From: Bacteroidota bacterium
GTDB lineage: Bacteria > Bacteroidota > Ignavibacteria > Palsa-1295
Direction of reading: 5' to 3'
Length of the DNA stretch: 64,000 nucleotides
Assembly: GCA_021324735.1 (NCBI GenBank)
Contig: JAJPIO010000007.1
Span: forward strand, 124,001-188,000
Notes under the pieces: generated by a model
Told to the model about the DNA's origin: nothing
Seen by the model: the letters and a program-made list of their open reading frames with translations, nothing else
Database searches by the model: none
Translations under genes and position numbers: made by a program
In this document: positions 7,834 through 15,914 of the stretch, piece by piece
How positions within the stretch are numbered: the first letter of the stretch is position 1
Layout of the letters: every line of letters starts with the position of its first letter

Positions 7834-8646
7834 TCAATCCCTCTCATGAAGCGCCTGGGACTCCGAATGCGTTTCAAAACCAAGGGAATGGTAGAGGCGT
7901 ATGGCATCGCCAGTTCGGGAGGCCACAATGATCTGCGGCAAGCCGGGATATTCCTCACAACCATGCATGGAAGCATGATATACCAGCTTTGCTCCTACCC
8001 CCTGCCGCCTAAATTGAGGTCGAACGGCAACTTCCTGAAACCGGCATAAGTCATCACCTGAAAAGAATCCGAGGCTTCCGGCAAATTCGCCCTTCACATA
8101 CGCCGCATACCAATGGCCGAGTCCTTTAATTACCAATGTGCGATGATGGGCGATCCGATTCTGTGCATATTCCCTGTAGGTGTCGGCTTCCTTCTCTAAA
8201 GCGAAACATTCGATATTGGTATCGGTCACATGTTGCCATGCTTCATCGTCATTGCCCGCAAGATCTCGAAGCTCAATATTCGAATTGACGTATTGCGGTG
8301 CGGAGAGCTTGTTAAGTGTGATCACATCGAACGAACTAAATTTCATTCGATCGGTCGCGAAGGCTTCGCGGGCAGCTTCATCCAATTTGCCTTCATCCCA
8401 CACGAGTATTCTGGCCGGCGTATATTGATACGGCTTCAATTCTTTCTCGTATACGGATCTCCAGCGTTCGACATCTTCCATTCGCGGAGCCGTCTTAAGA
8501 ACGAGAATATGTCCCCATCGCCAATAGGGATTAGCGGGTGTGCGGATGACGATCGCATCGCCAATATCCTTCAGCTCGGAGTGCTCTCGCCAAAAAATGA
8601 ACTCACTGCGAAGGAAGAGTGACTTGGGTTTCCAAATCGTACTCAT
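7834..8646 (-). CDS. GNAT-family N-acetyltransferase
   Basis: A 270-residue protein with a GNAT domain in the C-terminal half. The acetyl-CoA binding motif A reads E-V-A-V-R-P-Q-F-R-R-Q-G-V-G-A-K-L-V at about 215-232, and the Y-H-S-L-G-F-E motif B region follows near the end. The N-terminal half (residues 1-120) is a separate domain with W-R-W-G-H-I-L-V-L and may be a second, degenerate GNAT fold, as in tandem-GNAT enzymes. Acceptor unknown. It may head the transcription unit that runs through mlaE to PAP2, with a 50-bp gap to the next gene. Confidence 0.85.
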   Translation of the reverse strand: MSTIWKPKSLFLRSEFIFWREHSELKDIGDAIVIRTPANPYWRWGHILVLKTAPRMEDVERWRSVYEKELKPYQYTPARILVWDEGKLDEAAREAFATDRMKFSSFDVITLNKLSAPQYVNSNIELRDLAGNDDEAWQHVTDTNIECFALEKEADTYREYAQNRIAHHRTLVIKGLGHWYAAYVKGEFAGSLGFFSGDDLCRFQEVAVRPQFRRQGVGAKLVYHASMHGCEEYPGLPQIIVASRTGDAIRLYHSLGFETHSESQALHERD

Positions 8647-8694
8647 GATGGAGAATTAACGGATTTGAGAGAGATTCGTGCGTTGCATTAATCA

Positions 8695-9360
8695 ATGGTC
8701 AACCTCTTGTTCATCAAAAAAGGACATTCTTTACCCTTCCACAAAATTAAGGTAGGTTTCATTGTCATAATTGCATTTTGCAGCATGGCAGCTGTTTCCA
8801 ATTCGGCAACAGCAAAGTCGTGGATCGCACTTACCAAGCACGATGGAATTCCTGTCGTTGGTAAGCGCACTTCCACCGCTAAGTCTGGCATTGTAAAGCG
8901 CTCCGGTGTGCAGCTTACTACGAAGCAGGCCGCATTTGTATCTAATTTCGGGAAATACTTGAAGTCCGTTGGCGAATCCGCCGTAGTAACGTCGGGTGCT
9001 CGCTCGCCGCAGCATCAACTGGGCATTATCAAGGCACGAGTGAAATCGCTCGGTGTCACGCGTAAATTTCCGGAGTTAAAACATGCGACCGCTCAACGGT
9101 CGAATACGTGGCTGCGGGCATGGGAATTTCTGCGGGCACGGCACGTACCAGTAAATGCACCCAGCAGTGCCGGAGGTGAAGCAGCCACTTCGAACCATAT
9201 TAAAGGTCTTGCCGTCGATGTGATCGGTCGGTCATTGGATCATATTGCATCGCTGGTACGCAGTTTTGCCAGTTCGAGCTTTGCACACAAAGCGCCGCTT
9301 CTTGTCGCCAGCATTGCCCGCGAGCCAGGATGTGTGCATATTAACCTCTTGCCCCGATAG
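8695..9360 (+). CDS. M15-type (VanY/DD-carboxypeptidase-like) metallopeptidase
   Basis: A probable peptidoglycan peptidase of 221 residues. A hydrophobic segment at 20-38 would act as signal sequence or anchor. V-V-T-S-G-A-R-S-P at 97-105 matches the arginine motif of the family, S-N-H-x-x-G-L-A-V-D at 166-175 gives zinc ligands H168 and D175, and E-P-G-C-V-H-I at 210-216 gives catalytic E210 and ligand H215. These are the residues expected for a Hedgehog/VanY zinc site. Substrate is likely peptide stems of the cell wall. A later ATG at residue 31 exists, but it would remove most of the signal sequence. A hairpin terminator follows at 9408. Confidence 0.75.
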   Translation: MVNLLFIKKGHSLPFHKIKVGFIVIIAFCSMAAVSNSATAKSWIALTKHDGIPVVGKRTSTAKSGIVKRSGVQLTTKQAAFVSNFGKYLKSVGESAVVTSGARSPQHQLGIIKARVKSLGVTRKFPELKHATAQRSNTWLRAWEFLRARHVPVNAPSSAGGEAATSNHIKGLAVDVIGRSLDHIASLVRSFASSSFAHKAPLLVASIAREPGCVHINLLPR

Positions 9361-9407
9361 TCTGAAGGCGAAACCCGACCCTATCAGCCGAAGTTAGGAC
9401 GAACGCA

Positions 9408-9440
9408 ACGGGCGGCACATTATTGGCCGCCCGTTTCGCC
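9408..9440 (+). terminator. Rho-independent terminator
   Basis: ACGGGCGGC (9408-9416) pairs perfectly with GCCGCCCGT (9426-9434) around a 9-nt loop, followed by a T-rich but interrupted tail. It lies between the M15 peptidase and the YfhO gene. Confidence 0.6.
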
Positions 9441-9457
9441 CATCTTTTCTGATTTCG

Positions 9458-12184
9458 ATGGCTACTCAAACAAAAGCACCCCAGCCCAGAGCAACCGCAA
9501 CCAAGCAAAAAGCACCGAGCCTTGCCTCCATTCGCCAGGGTCAAAGCAATGGCATGAATTCTATGGCAAGCTTCATCCCCGAAAAATGGCGGGATACGGT
9601 TGCGATCGTGGGCATTCTCGTCGCACTGCTCTTCTTCTTCCGCGGTGTTCTCGATTCGACGCACACCTTTAACGCGGGTGATAATGTCGCATTCGATGCA
9701 CTCCGTCCGTTCCTCGATCAAGCCAAAGCGCAAGGTTACTCGATGCCGCAGTGGATCCCGAATATCTTCTGCGGAATGCCGGCCTTCTCGGCATTAGTGA
9801 TCACCGGTGCCCGAGTGTACGACTTAGTGCATGAGATCTTTACTGCAATACAAAACGCTGCTGCATCGCTCTCCCCGAACCAGGATGCAATGGTGCATAT
9901 CTGGCACTATTTCATCTTTGGCATCGGCATGTATTTGCTTATGCGAGTAACACGTAACGCTTCGCGGCTTGTCTCGTTTTTTGCCGCATTCAGTGCGGTG
10001 TTCTCGACCTGGATCATTACCTACATAATGATCGGTCACAATACGAAGATCTATGCGATCATGGCGATGCCCTATATCTTCATGGGCATTGAAAAACTGC
10101 GAACGCCGAAGCTATCCTGGCAGGCCACGGTCTTTTGGTGTGCTGTACTCGCGGCCGCATTCCATCTGCTGCTCGAGTCGATCCACATGCAGATGATCTT
10201 CTACATCTTTCTTGCGGTCCTGATATACTATGTTACGTCGCTCGTTCTCGAACTTACGCGAAAGAGCGATCAGCCGAAGTCCCACACCATTATTCCGCTC
10301 GTTCGATCTGGTGTCTTGGCGCTGGTCATGGCCGGAATTGCCTTTGCTATGTCCGCGGACCGGTATATGGCTTCGCTTGCCTATGAGCCGTACTCGATTC
10401 GCGGTCAGGCGCCCATACAGGACGTGCAAAACCAGGCCGCCGAAAATAAGATGTCGGTGAGTCATGCTACCACCTCGAGCGGTGGCCTCGATTGGGGCTA
10501 TGCTACTGCATGGTCGTTCTCACCGCAAGAGGTGATCACGTTTATTATTCCTGGTTGGTATGGCTTCGGCAAAATGCATTTGGAAGGTGAAGATCCGGAT
10601 GCTCGGGAAATGACCTATTGGGGCCAGATGGGTAATACCGATGCGGCAAACTATACTGGCATCGTGGTGCTCATGTTGGGATTGGTAGGCATATTTGCGC
10701 TTTGGAAGCGCGATAGGTTAGTGCCACCGCTTGCTATTATTACCATTTTTGCCATTCTCTTATCGTTCGGTGGTAACTGGCCCATACTGTTCCGCCCGAT
10801 GTTCAATTTCTTCCCGAGCTTCAATAAGTTTCGAGCGCCAATGATGGCCCTTGTGCTTATGCAGCTTGCCTTCCCTATCCTTGCCGCGCTGATGTTTCAA
10901 GAGATCATTCGGGTGTGGAAGTTGCATGATTCAAAGGAAGATTCGCGCCTGCTAAAATATTTTAAATATGCACTGTATGTCTCAGGTGCATTTCTCGTAA
11001 TTTCTATCATTTTTCGTGGGGCGATTACCAGCAGCATTGTAAGCGGTATCAGCTCAAGCAAATACTTAGGCCGTATTCCACAAGAGATAAAAGAATATAT
11101 CGCGTCTGTTGGGGCGAATGATGCTTTGGTCGGCGCACTGCTCGTTACGGCAGCTTCCCTTTTGGTCTTCTTCCTGCTCAAACGAAAAATTTCGCCGGTT
11201 GTCGTCGGCATTGGATTATTGCTTTTAACGGTGATCGATCTCTGGCGCGTTGATAATCGTCCGATGGAGATTATTTCAAAAGATCAATACTCGAGCAATT
11301 TCCAGGAGCATGACTACATTCAATTTATAAAGCAGGATAATTCACTGTATCGAGTGAGCGATCTTACCGATCCTAATCCATCGAACATTCTCGTTAGCTA
11401 TGGCTTGCAAACTCCGGGTGGTTATCATGCCGCTAAAATGCGCGAATTCCAGGATGTGGTTGACGAGACCGGCAATATGAATGGCAACGGCATTTTCAAT
11501 CCCTTCATGTGGAATCTACTCAATACAAAGTACATCATTGCCAATGGAGCGTTGGTCGAAGACCGTAGCCGCTTCAATCCTGTCTTTGTATCGAAAGAGC
11601 CTGCACAATCGCAGAATGGCAAGCAAGGCCAGCCAACGGTTGTCTGGGAAAATCCGCAATCATTGCCTCGCGCATTCTTTGCCTATCGCTACGAAGTAAA
11701 ACCGAAGCTCGATATATTGCACGCGATGCACGATGGCACATTCAATCCACGCGATGTTGTGTACCTCGATGAGGCCCCGAAAGATATGCCGGCGCTTGCA
11801 ACGAATCCCCTTGATACAGCAACTGAAAAGCTGACGATGGATTATAAGATGGAGGACATTACGATCCATACACAGACGAACGGCAATCGCCTGCTCTTTA
11901 TGTCGGACACGTGGTATCCCGATTGGAGCGCAACGATCGATGGCAAGCCTACTCCAATCTATCGCGCTGATTATGCCTTTCGAGCTATTGCAGTACCACA
12001 AGGCACGCATACGATCCAGCTTAGCTATTACGATGGAAAGTATGTTACGGGTCGTGCGATCTCGCTTACAACGAATATCCTTGCCTTAATTGGATTCGCG
12101 GTTGGTATTACGAGCTTTACCTATTCTAAAAAGAAGAAAAAGAACCAGGATTCGCAAGATTCAAAGGATGGAAAGATCGATTGA
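9458..12184 (+). CDS. YfhO-family large membrane protein
   Basis: A 908-residue polytopic membrane protein. About a dozen hydrophobic helices span residues 45-620, with another near 885. The C-terminal extracytoplasmic domain contains the family block around S-D-T-W-Y-P-D-W and Y-R-A-D-Y-A-F-R-A-I-x-V-P-x-G. YfhO proteins are GT-C-like membrane proteins implicated in glycosylation of lipoteichoic acid or other surface glycans in Firmicutes; the acceptor in this lineage is unknown. The last 17 residues are K-rich followed by N/Q/D/S/K. The DNA there (12147-12200) is a GGATT/AAGGAT word array like those seen between genes, so the tail may be an acquired extension. Confidence 0.88.
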   Translation: MATQTKAPQPRATATKQKAPSLASIRQGQSNGMNSMASFIPEKWRDTVAIVGILVALLFFFRGVLDSTHTFNAGDNVAFDALRPFLDQAKAQGYSMPQWIPNIFCGMPAFSALVITGARVYDLVHEIFTAIQNAAASLSPNQDAMVHIWHYFIFGIGMYLLMRVTRNASRLVSFFAAFSAVFSTWIITYIMIGHNTKIYAIMAMPYIFMGIEKLRTPKLSWQATVFWCAVLAAAFHLLLESIHMQMIFYIFLAVLIYYVTSLVLELTRKSDQPKSHTIIPLVRSGVLALVMAGIAFAMSADRYMASLAYEPYSIRGQAPIQDVQNQAAENKMSVSHATTSSGGLDWGYATAWSFSPQEVITFIIPGWYGFGKMHLEGEDPDAREMTYWGQMGNTDAANYTGIVVLMLGLVGIFALWKRDRLVPPLAIITIFAILLSFGGNWPILFRPMFNFFPSFNKFRAPMMALVLMQLAFPILAALMFQEIIRVWKLHDSKEDSRLLKYFKYALYVSGAFLVISIIFRGAITSSIVSGISSSKYLGRIPQEIKEYIASVGANDALVGALLVTAASLLVFFLLKRKISPVVVGIGLLLLTVIDLWRVDNRPMEIISKDQYSSNFQEHDYIQFIKQDNSLYRVSDLTDPNPSNILVSYGLQTPGGYHAAKMREFQDVVDETGNMNGNGIFNPFMWNLLNTKYIIANGALVEDRSRFNPVFVSKEPAQSQNGKQGQPTVVWENPQSLPRAFFAYRYEVKPKLDILHAMHDGTFNPRDVVYLDEAPKDMPALATNPLDTATEKLTMDYKMEDITIHTQTNGNRLLFMSDTWYPDWSATIDGKPTPIYRADYAFRAIAVPQGTHTIQLSYYDGKYVTGRAISLTTNILALIGFAVGITSFTYSKKKKKNQDSQDSKDGKID

Positions 12185-12190
12185 CAAGGA

Positions 12191-12994
12191 TTGAGAAGAT
12201 CATTTCCAGATCGGCTTGCGAAACAATCCATTTATACGGCAGCCATTGCCGCAGTTTTGCTTGCGGGTTGTAAGCGACATTCCTTGCCAGCCAATTACTA
12301 CGAGGCTCCCCATAGCTTGCATGTAATTCCGGCTGGTACATATGATGCCATTTTTACGTGCTATGCCAGCCTCGGCGATGCCATCCACAAAAACGGCGGG
12401 GATTCTATTGATAGAGCTTATTTAGTGCAAACTTCTTTTTACAAGGATGGGAGTCGAGTTAAAGGAATTCCTGCTGGCGTGAAGGTTACTGTAAATGGCG
12501 AAACGCTCACGCATGGAATCAACGAGCGCGTTCATGTCGAACTTCCAACTCCGGTCACGTGGCGAGTCGAAGGAGACGATCATTATCCGTCTATCAACCA
12601 TACTATCGCATCCGGACAGCCGATAGACTTTGTCGGTCCTTCATCCAATGATACCATAAGTATGTCGAAAGGCTTCGATGTACGATATAATGCACCCGGC
12701 ATTGATTCGGTCCAGTTTCATCTTACGTACTTCGCGGATGTCGTGAAAAGACACGACACAAGTAGTACTATTACTCGCGGTGGTCAATCGAGTTATAATG
12801 TTGTTGCGAATACCGGCCATTATACGATCCCGCCAATGGCCGTTAGATACGATCAATATCGATCGTTTACCCCAAAGCGACTCATAGTTCAAATCTCTTG
12901 GGGGCATGGAGATACTGTTCACAATGAGGACAAAGTGTACGGCTTCATCGCGGAATGCAATCGCACTCGGTGGTTTGATCTAAACCGTAATTGA
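12191..12994 (+). CDS. Lipoprotein, paralogue of the 14282 gene product
   Basis: A 267-residue lipoprotein: signal segment then A-V-L-L-A-G-C, cysteine at about residue 27. I do not recognise the domain. Its last 60 residues (S-F-T-P-K-R-L-I-V-Q-I-S-W-G-H-G-D, then V-Y-G-F-I-A-E-C-N-R-T) align closely with the end of the lipoprotein at 14282, so the two are paralogues. The start codon is TTG. AAGGA lies directly against it, which is too close for a normal ribosome site, so the true start could differ by a few codons. It follows yfhO by 6 bp. The gene is framed by GGATTA-type word arrays on both sides. Confidence 0.7.
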   Translation: MRRSFPDRLAKQSIYTAAIAAVLLAGCKRHSLPANYYEAPHSLHVIPAGTYDAIFTCYASLGDAIHKNGGDSIDRAYLVQTSFYKDGSRVKGIPAGVKVTVNGETLTHGINERVHVELPTPVTWRVEGDDHYPSINHTIASGQPIDFVGPSSNDTISMSKGFDVRYNAPGIDSVQFHLTYFADVVKRHDTSSTITRGGQSSYNVVANTGHYTIPPMAVRYDQYRSFTPKRLIVQISWGHGDTVHNEDKVYGFIAECNRTRWFDLNRN

Positions 12995-13038
12995 CTGGAT
13001 TGGCCAGATTATCTTTGATTATAAATGTAAACTAGATC

Positions 13039-13121
13039 GATTAAAAGGATTACAGGATTATCTCTCCTTTGAATCTTTAAAAATCAATCCCGTTAATCCA
13101 TCCAATCCCGTGAATCCCGGT
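13039..13121. repeat. GGATTA/AATCCC low-complexity word array
   Basis: Between convergent genes, the sequence first shows GGATTA-type words (GATTAAAAGGATTACAGGAT) and then the complementary type (AATCCCGTTAATCC, CCAATCCCGTGAATCCC). The two halves are roughly inverted and could pair. The same vocabulary appears at 12147-12200 and 42738-42770. Confidence 0.5.
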
Positions 13122-13130
13122 TCTGGATTC

Positions 13131-13535
13131 TTATAGCATTAGCCCCAATACAACCCCGATCGTCGCAAACTGCACGACATGATATCCGGCATCGACAAGC
13201 CACAATTTCAAACTTCGATTACCGAAGAGATAATTAATGCCAAAGCTTGTCGCTGCAATGCCGAATCCAAGCATAATTCCTCGCCGTACAGCGTGCTGAA
13301 GGCCTGGATTCGGCCCCAATAAACGAGCAACCACATACGCTGCAATGAACGCCAGCAGGTATGAAACAATAAACACAAATGCAGGGTGATGCCCTTTTTT
13401 ATCGATCCGGCCTATTAAACCCGATTCTCGCCCCCAGATCCTACCCAGGACGTTTTGCGAATACCAGACACCACCAACAAGGAAGGTTGTTAGCGCGGCT
13501 AACGCCACAGCCATTAGATTAACGTTAGTAACCAT
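13131..13535 (-). CDS. DUF1761-family small membrane protein
   Basis: A 134-residue protein with four hydrophobic helices. The N-terminus has the DUF1761 pattern: a first helix followed by G-G-V-W-Y-S and L-G-R-I-W-G, then a basic stretch, then a helix starting at F-I-V-S-Y-L-L-A-F. The C-terminal H-V-V-Q-F-A-T-I-G-V-V-L-G is also family-like. Function is unknown; members are inner-membrane proteins. A TATATTTG box on the minus strand (13587-13594) lies 51 bp upstream of the ATG. Confidence 0.78.
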   Translation of the reverse strand: MVTNVNLMAVALAALTTFLVGGVWYSQNVLGRIWGRESGLIGRIDKKGHHPAFVFIVSYLLAFIAAYVVARLLGPNPGLQHAVRRGIMLGFGIAATSFGINYLFGNRSLKLWLVDAGYHVVQFATIGVVLGLML

Positions 13536-13586
13536 ATAGAGAAGAAGTTAAGCCCAACACGTCTCTTTTTCACACACCTCAGTCTG

Positions 13587-13594
13587 CAAATATA
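13587..13594 (-). promoter_or_regulatory. Bacteroidota-type -7 box (TATATTTG)
   Basis: CAAATATA on the plus strand reads TATATTTG towards the DUF1761 gene. It matches the TAnnTTTG consensus and lies 51 bp before the ATG. No clear -33 TTG was found. Confidence 0.5.
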
Positions 13595-13768
13595 CTATTG
13601 TTATAAGGTAAAGTGCTCTTTTTTTACCGCCTAAAAAATGAAAAAGGTTAAACCGGAAATGGAGTAACAAAGGAAGCCTACGGTAGTATTGTAATGAACA
13701 ATCACAATCGTGTGACTGCGGTCCGCCCGGTCATGCAGACAATCTAAGATTTACAACCAAGAAAAACT

Positions 13769-14194
13769 ATGAAGAAACTCGTAATGGTAATACTCGCAGT
13801 CGGTGCGCTTACGTTTGGCGCGTTTGCAGCCATGGCACACCGCTCGCCCGAAGAAATGATGCAAAAGCGCCTCGACCACATGAAGACTGCGCTTAATCTC
13901 TCGGATGCACAAGTGAACCAAATTAAAGCGATCTACCAGCAAAACACAGCGACATTCAAAGCTGACCGCGATGCAGTAAAAGCAGCAGCGAAAGGCTCGG
14001 ATGCCAAGAAGGCCGCATTCCAAAAAATGCGTACGGACATGCAAGGTGTTCAGGCTCAGGTAAAGAATATCCTTACGCCGGAACAGCAGCAAAAATGGGA
14101 AGCGGAACGCGCAAAGCATGAAGGCCATGAAGGTCACGGACATTGGGGCAAAAAAGGCGAGGGCAACAACGAAGCGGCTCCCTCTAATAAATAA
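13769..14194 (+). CDS. Spy/CpxP-like periplasmic protein
   Basis: A 141-residue exported helical protein. A signal peptide (MKKLVMVILAVGALTFGAFA) is followed by a long amphipathic helix hairpin with L-N-L-S-D-A-Q-V-N-Q-I-K and a second L-T-P-E-Q-Q-Q-K-W motif, the LTxxQ signature of Spy/CpxP. Such proteins act as periplasmic chaperones or metal-stress sensors. The C-terminal 25 residues are rich in H, E, G and K (H-E-G-H-E-G-H-G-H), a plausible metal-binding tail. It is monocistronic: a strong terminator follows 25 bp after the stop. Confidence 0.82.
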   Translation: MKKLVMVILAVGALTFGAFAAMAHRSPEEMMQKRLDHMKTALNLSDAQVNQIKAIYQQNTATFKADRDAVKAAAKGSDAKKAAFQKMRTDMQGVQAQVKNILTPEQQQKWEAERAKHEGHEGHGHWGKKGEGNNEAAPSNK

Positions 14195-14218
14195 GGTAAA
14201 AAATTATCCTAATGGATC

Positions 14219-14250
14219 AAGGCCGAGTTCTGAAACTCGGCCTTTTCTTT
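14219..14250 (+). terminator. Rho-independent terminator
   Basis: AAGGCCGAGTT (14219-14229) and AACTCGGCCTT (14234-14244) form a perfect 11-bp stem with a CTGA loop, then TTTTCTTTT. It ends the Spy/CpxP-like transcript. Confidence 0.9.
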
Positions 14251-14255
14251 TGCCG

Positions 14256-14263
14256 TACTTTTG
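14256..14263 (+). promoter_or_regulatory. -7 box (TACTTTTG)
   Basis: TACTTTTG fits TAnnTTTG and lies directly after the terminator, 19 bp before the ATG at 14282. A TTG start at 14261 would fall inside this box, so the ATG is preferred. Confidence 0.45.
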
Positions 14264-14281
14264 TCCCATTACGTCTTAGTT

Positions 14282-15106
14282 ATGCGACGCAGTCTCTATC
14301 TGGCCCTAATTGTCGTTCTCGCGGGATGCAAGATTCCCACGGCACCGGATGCACCGCGGTTTAACTCTATTTTTTATACTGGCTACTCGGATTTTTATTT
14401 GTTGCAAGGACCATTGCCCGGAGATCGATACGATGCAGTTTTCTGGTCCGAACAAATGATAGATGATTATCGAGGTTTTTCAGGGCAAGACACAACGGCC
14501 GTCAGCTATAGGTCTGGAGCAAATTTTTACAATACGCTTGGCGATCAAATTGCTCACCCGTCGGATTCCTTACGAGTTGCGATCAACGGTGACACCATCA
14601 GGCGAATCCCCTCTCGATACTTCGATAGCTATGATACTTCTCTCAACCTGGCCTTTCCACAATCGGTCCAGTGGACGTTTACTGGTAATTCCTATTTCCC
14701 TTCGTGCACTCATTCCGTAAAATCCGAACCATCCATCAGTATTATCTCTCCTCGGCCACTGGATACCCTGAGTGTTTCTTCTCCCTGCTGGCTACAGTAT
14801 TCAATACTGGGCACTGACAACGCGACCATTACAAAAATGTTTTGGGGCATCGGTCGACGCAAGGTTAACGATAGCATTGTAGTGGATAGCTTCGCTGTTA
14901 TTCAACGACAATCTGCCCTCTCCGCCGTTGACTCTTTTCCTATATTACCATTCAGAGCCGATCAGCAGGAATATATAAGCTTTACGCCTAAATCCCTCGA
15001 CGTCACTATTGCCTGGGCCATTGGCGATTCCGTTCACGTAGGCAAGGCTATTTATGGATTTGTAACGGAAAGTGAAAGAACAACTGAATACTTTCTGAAG
15101 CCATAG
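14282..15106 (+). CDS. Lipoprotein, paralogue of the 12191 gene product
   Basis: From the ATG at 14282 this is a 274-residue lipoprotein: a short signal then V-V-L-A-G-C with cysteine near residue 17. The domain is not recognised. The C-terminal 60 residues (S-F-T-P-K-S-L-D-V-T-I-A-W-A-I-G-D, then Y-G-F-V-T-E-S-E-R-T) match the lipoprotein at 12191, which makes them a paralogous pair 1.3 kb apart. Here it begins a tight three-gene unit with an outer-membrane-like protein (4 bp gap) and an S41 peptidase lipoprotein. A shared surface or periplasmic function is likely. Confidence 0.72.
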   Translation: MRRSLYLALIVVLAGCKIPTAPDAPRFNSIFYTGYSDFYLLQGPLPGDRYDAVFWSEQMIDDYRGFSGQDTTAVSYRSGANFYNTLGDQIAHPSDSLRVAINGDTIRRIPSRYFDSYDTSLNLAFPQSVQWTFTGNSYFPSCTHSVKSEPSISIISPRPLDTLSVSSPCWLQYSILGTDNATITKMFWGIGRRKVNDSIVVDSFAVIQRQSALSAVDSFPILPFRADQQEYISFTPKSLDVTIAWAIGDSVHVGKAIYGFVTESERTTEYFLKP

Positions 15107-15110
15107 AATC

Positions 15111-15914
15111 ATGCGCTGGGTCGTCTTCCTCATAATCTTTTTTACCCTCTCACAGCGTGTAGGGGCGCAAGGATTCACTTCCGATTCTATCCGGCATTTC
15201 CGGCTCGAATTTACCTTCGGAGGAGGGAGTATTGCCAGTTATGATAACTTCGGATCGCCGTTGCCTTACTCGGGAATAACACTCCCTGTTGGAGGTGCGG
15301 TAGAGTATGTAACCCCAACGGTTCGCCATTCTCTGGAACTTACCAGCATTACCTCTTTGGCTAATGCTGCCCCACTCCACAATCAATATAGTAGTGAAAT
15401 AGAGTACGCGTTTGAAGATCTGCGCTATCGATTTTCACATTACCTCCGAGATATTGGCACCACCGGTATTCAGGTTAGTATCGGTGGCGAGTGGGAGAAT
15501 TCCTTATTCGCTCGCGCGTATGATTACTCCGGTGACTTCTCCTCCGGCAGCGGTTCAGGCGAAGCCAGTTCTTCTCTCGCTGCAGCGGCAGATCTCAGCT
15601 ATCAGTTAGGCGACGATCATCTATTCAGAGTATCACTTTCGTTACCGATCGTAGCCGTGGTACTGCGTCCGGCATATGGATATGTCAACGGAGACGCGTC
15701 ATTCTTCCAGGTCCCGTTCGATGTTCGCATCGAGCCTATCGGTGTAATGTGGAGCTGGCGGTTCGGACTTGACTATGATTACATCCTTTCAAAGTATTTA
15801 GTACTTGGCCTTCACTATCACGAGTTGTATTACAAGTATCCCTTCTTTATTTGGAAAGGAATAGGTGCTGAGAGCGATGCTCTGCTAAACCTTGCATGGA
15901 GGTTTGACCTATGA
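15111..15914 (+). CDS. Predicted outer-membrane beta-barrel protein
   Basis: A 267-residue exported protein with a signal peptide cleaved after V-G-A-Q (about residue 20). The mature part is made of alternating hydrophobic/polar strands with many aromatic and glycine residues and finishes in A-W-R-F-D-L, a C-terminal pattern common in outer-membrane barrels. No specific family is recognised. A Ser/Gly-rich insertion (F-S-S-G-S-G-S-G-E) near residue 145 looks like an external loop. It is sandwiched between two lipoprotein genes and overlaps the S41 peptidase gene by 4 bp, so the three products are probably made together. Confidence 0.68.
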   Translation: MRWVVFLIIFFTLSQRVGAQGFTSDSIRHFRLEFTFGGGSIASYDNFGSPLPYSGITLPVGGAVEYVTPTVRHSLELTSITSLANAAPLHNQYSSEIEYAFEDLRYRFSHYLRDIGTTGIQVSIGGEWENSLFARAYDYSGDFSSGSGSGEASSSLAAAADLSYQLGDDHLFRVSLSLPIVAVVLRPAYGYVNGDASFFQVPFDVRIEPIGVMWSWRFGLDYDYILSKYLVLGLHYHELYYKYPFFIWKGIGAESDALLNLAWRFDL

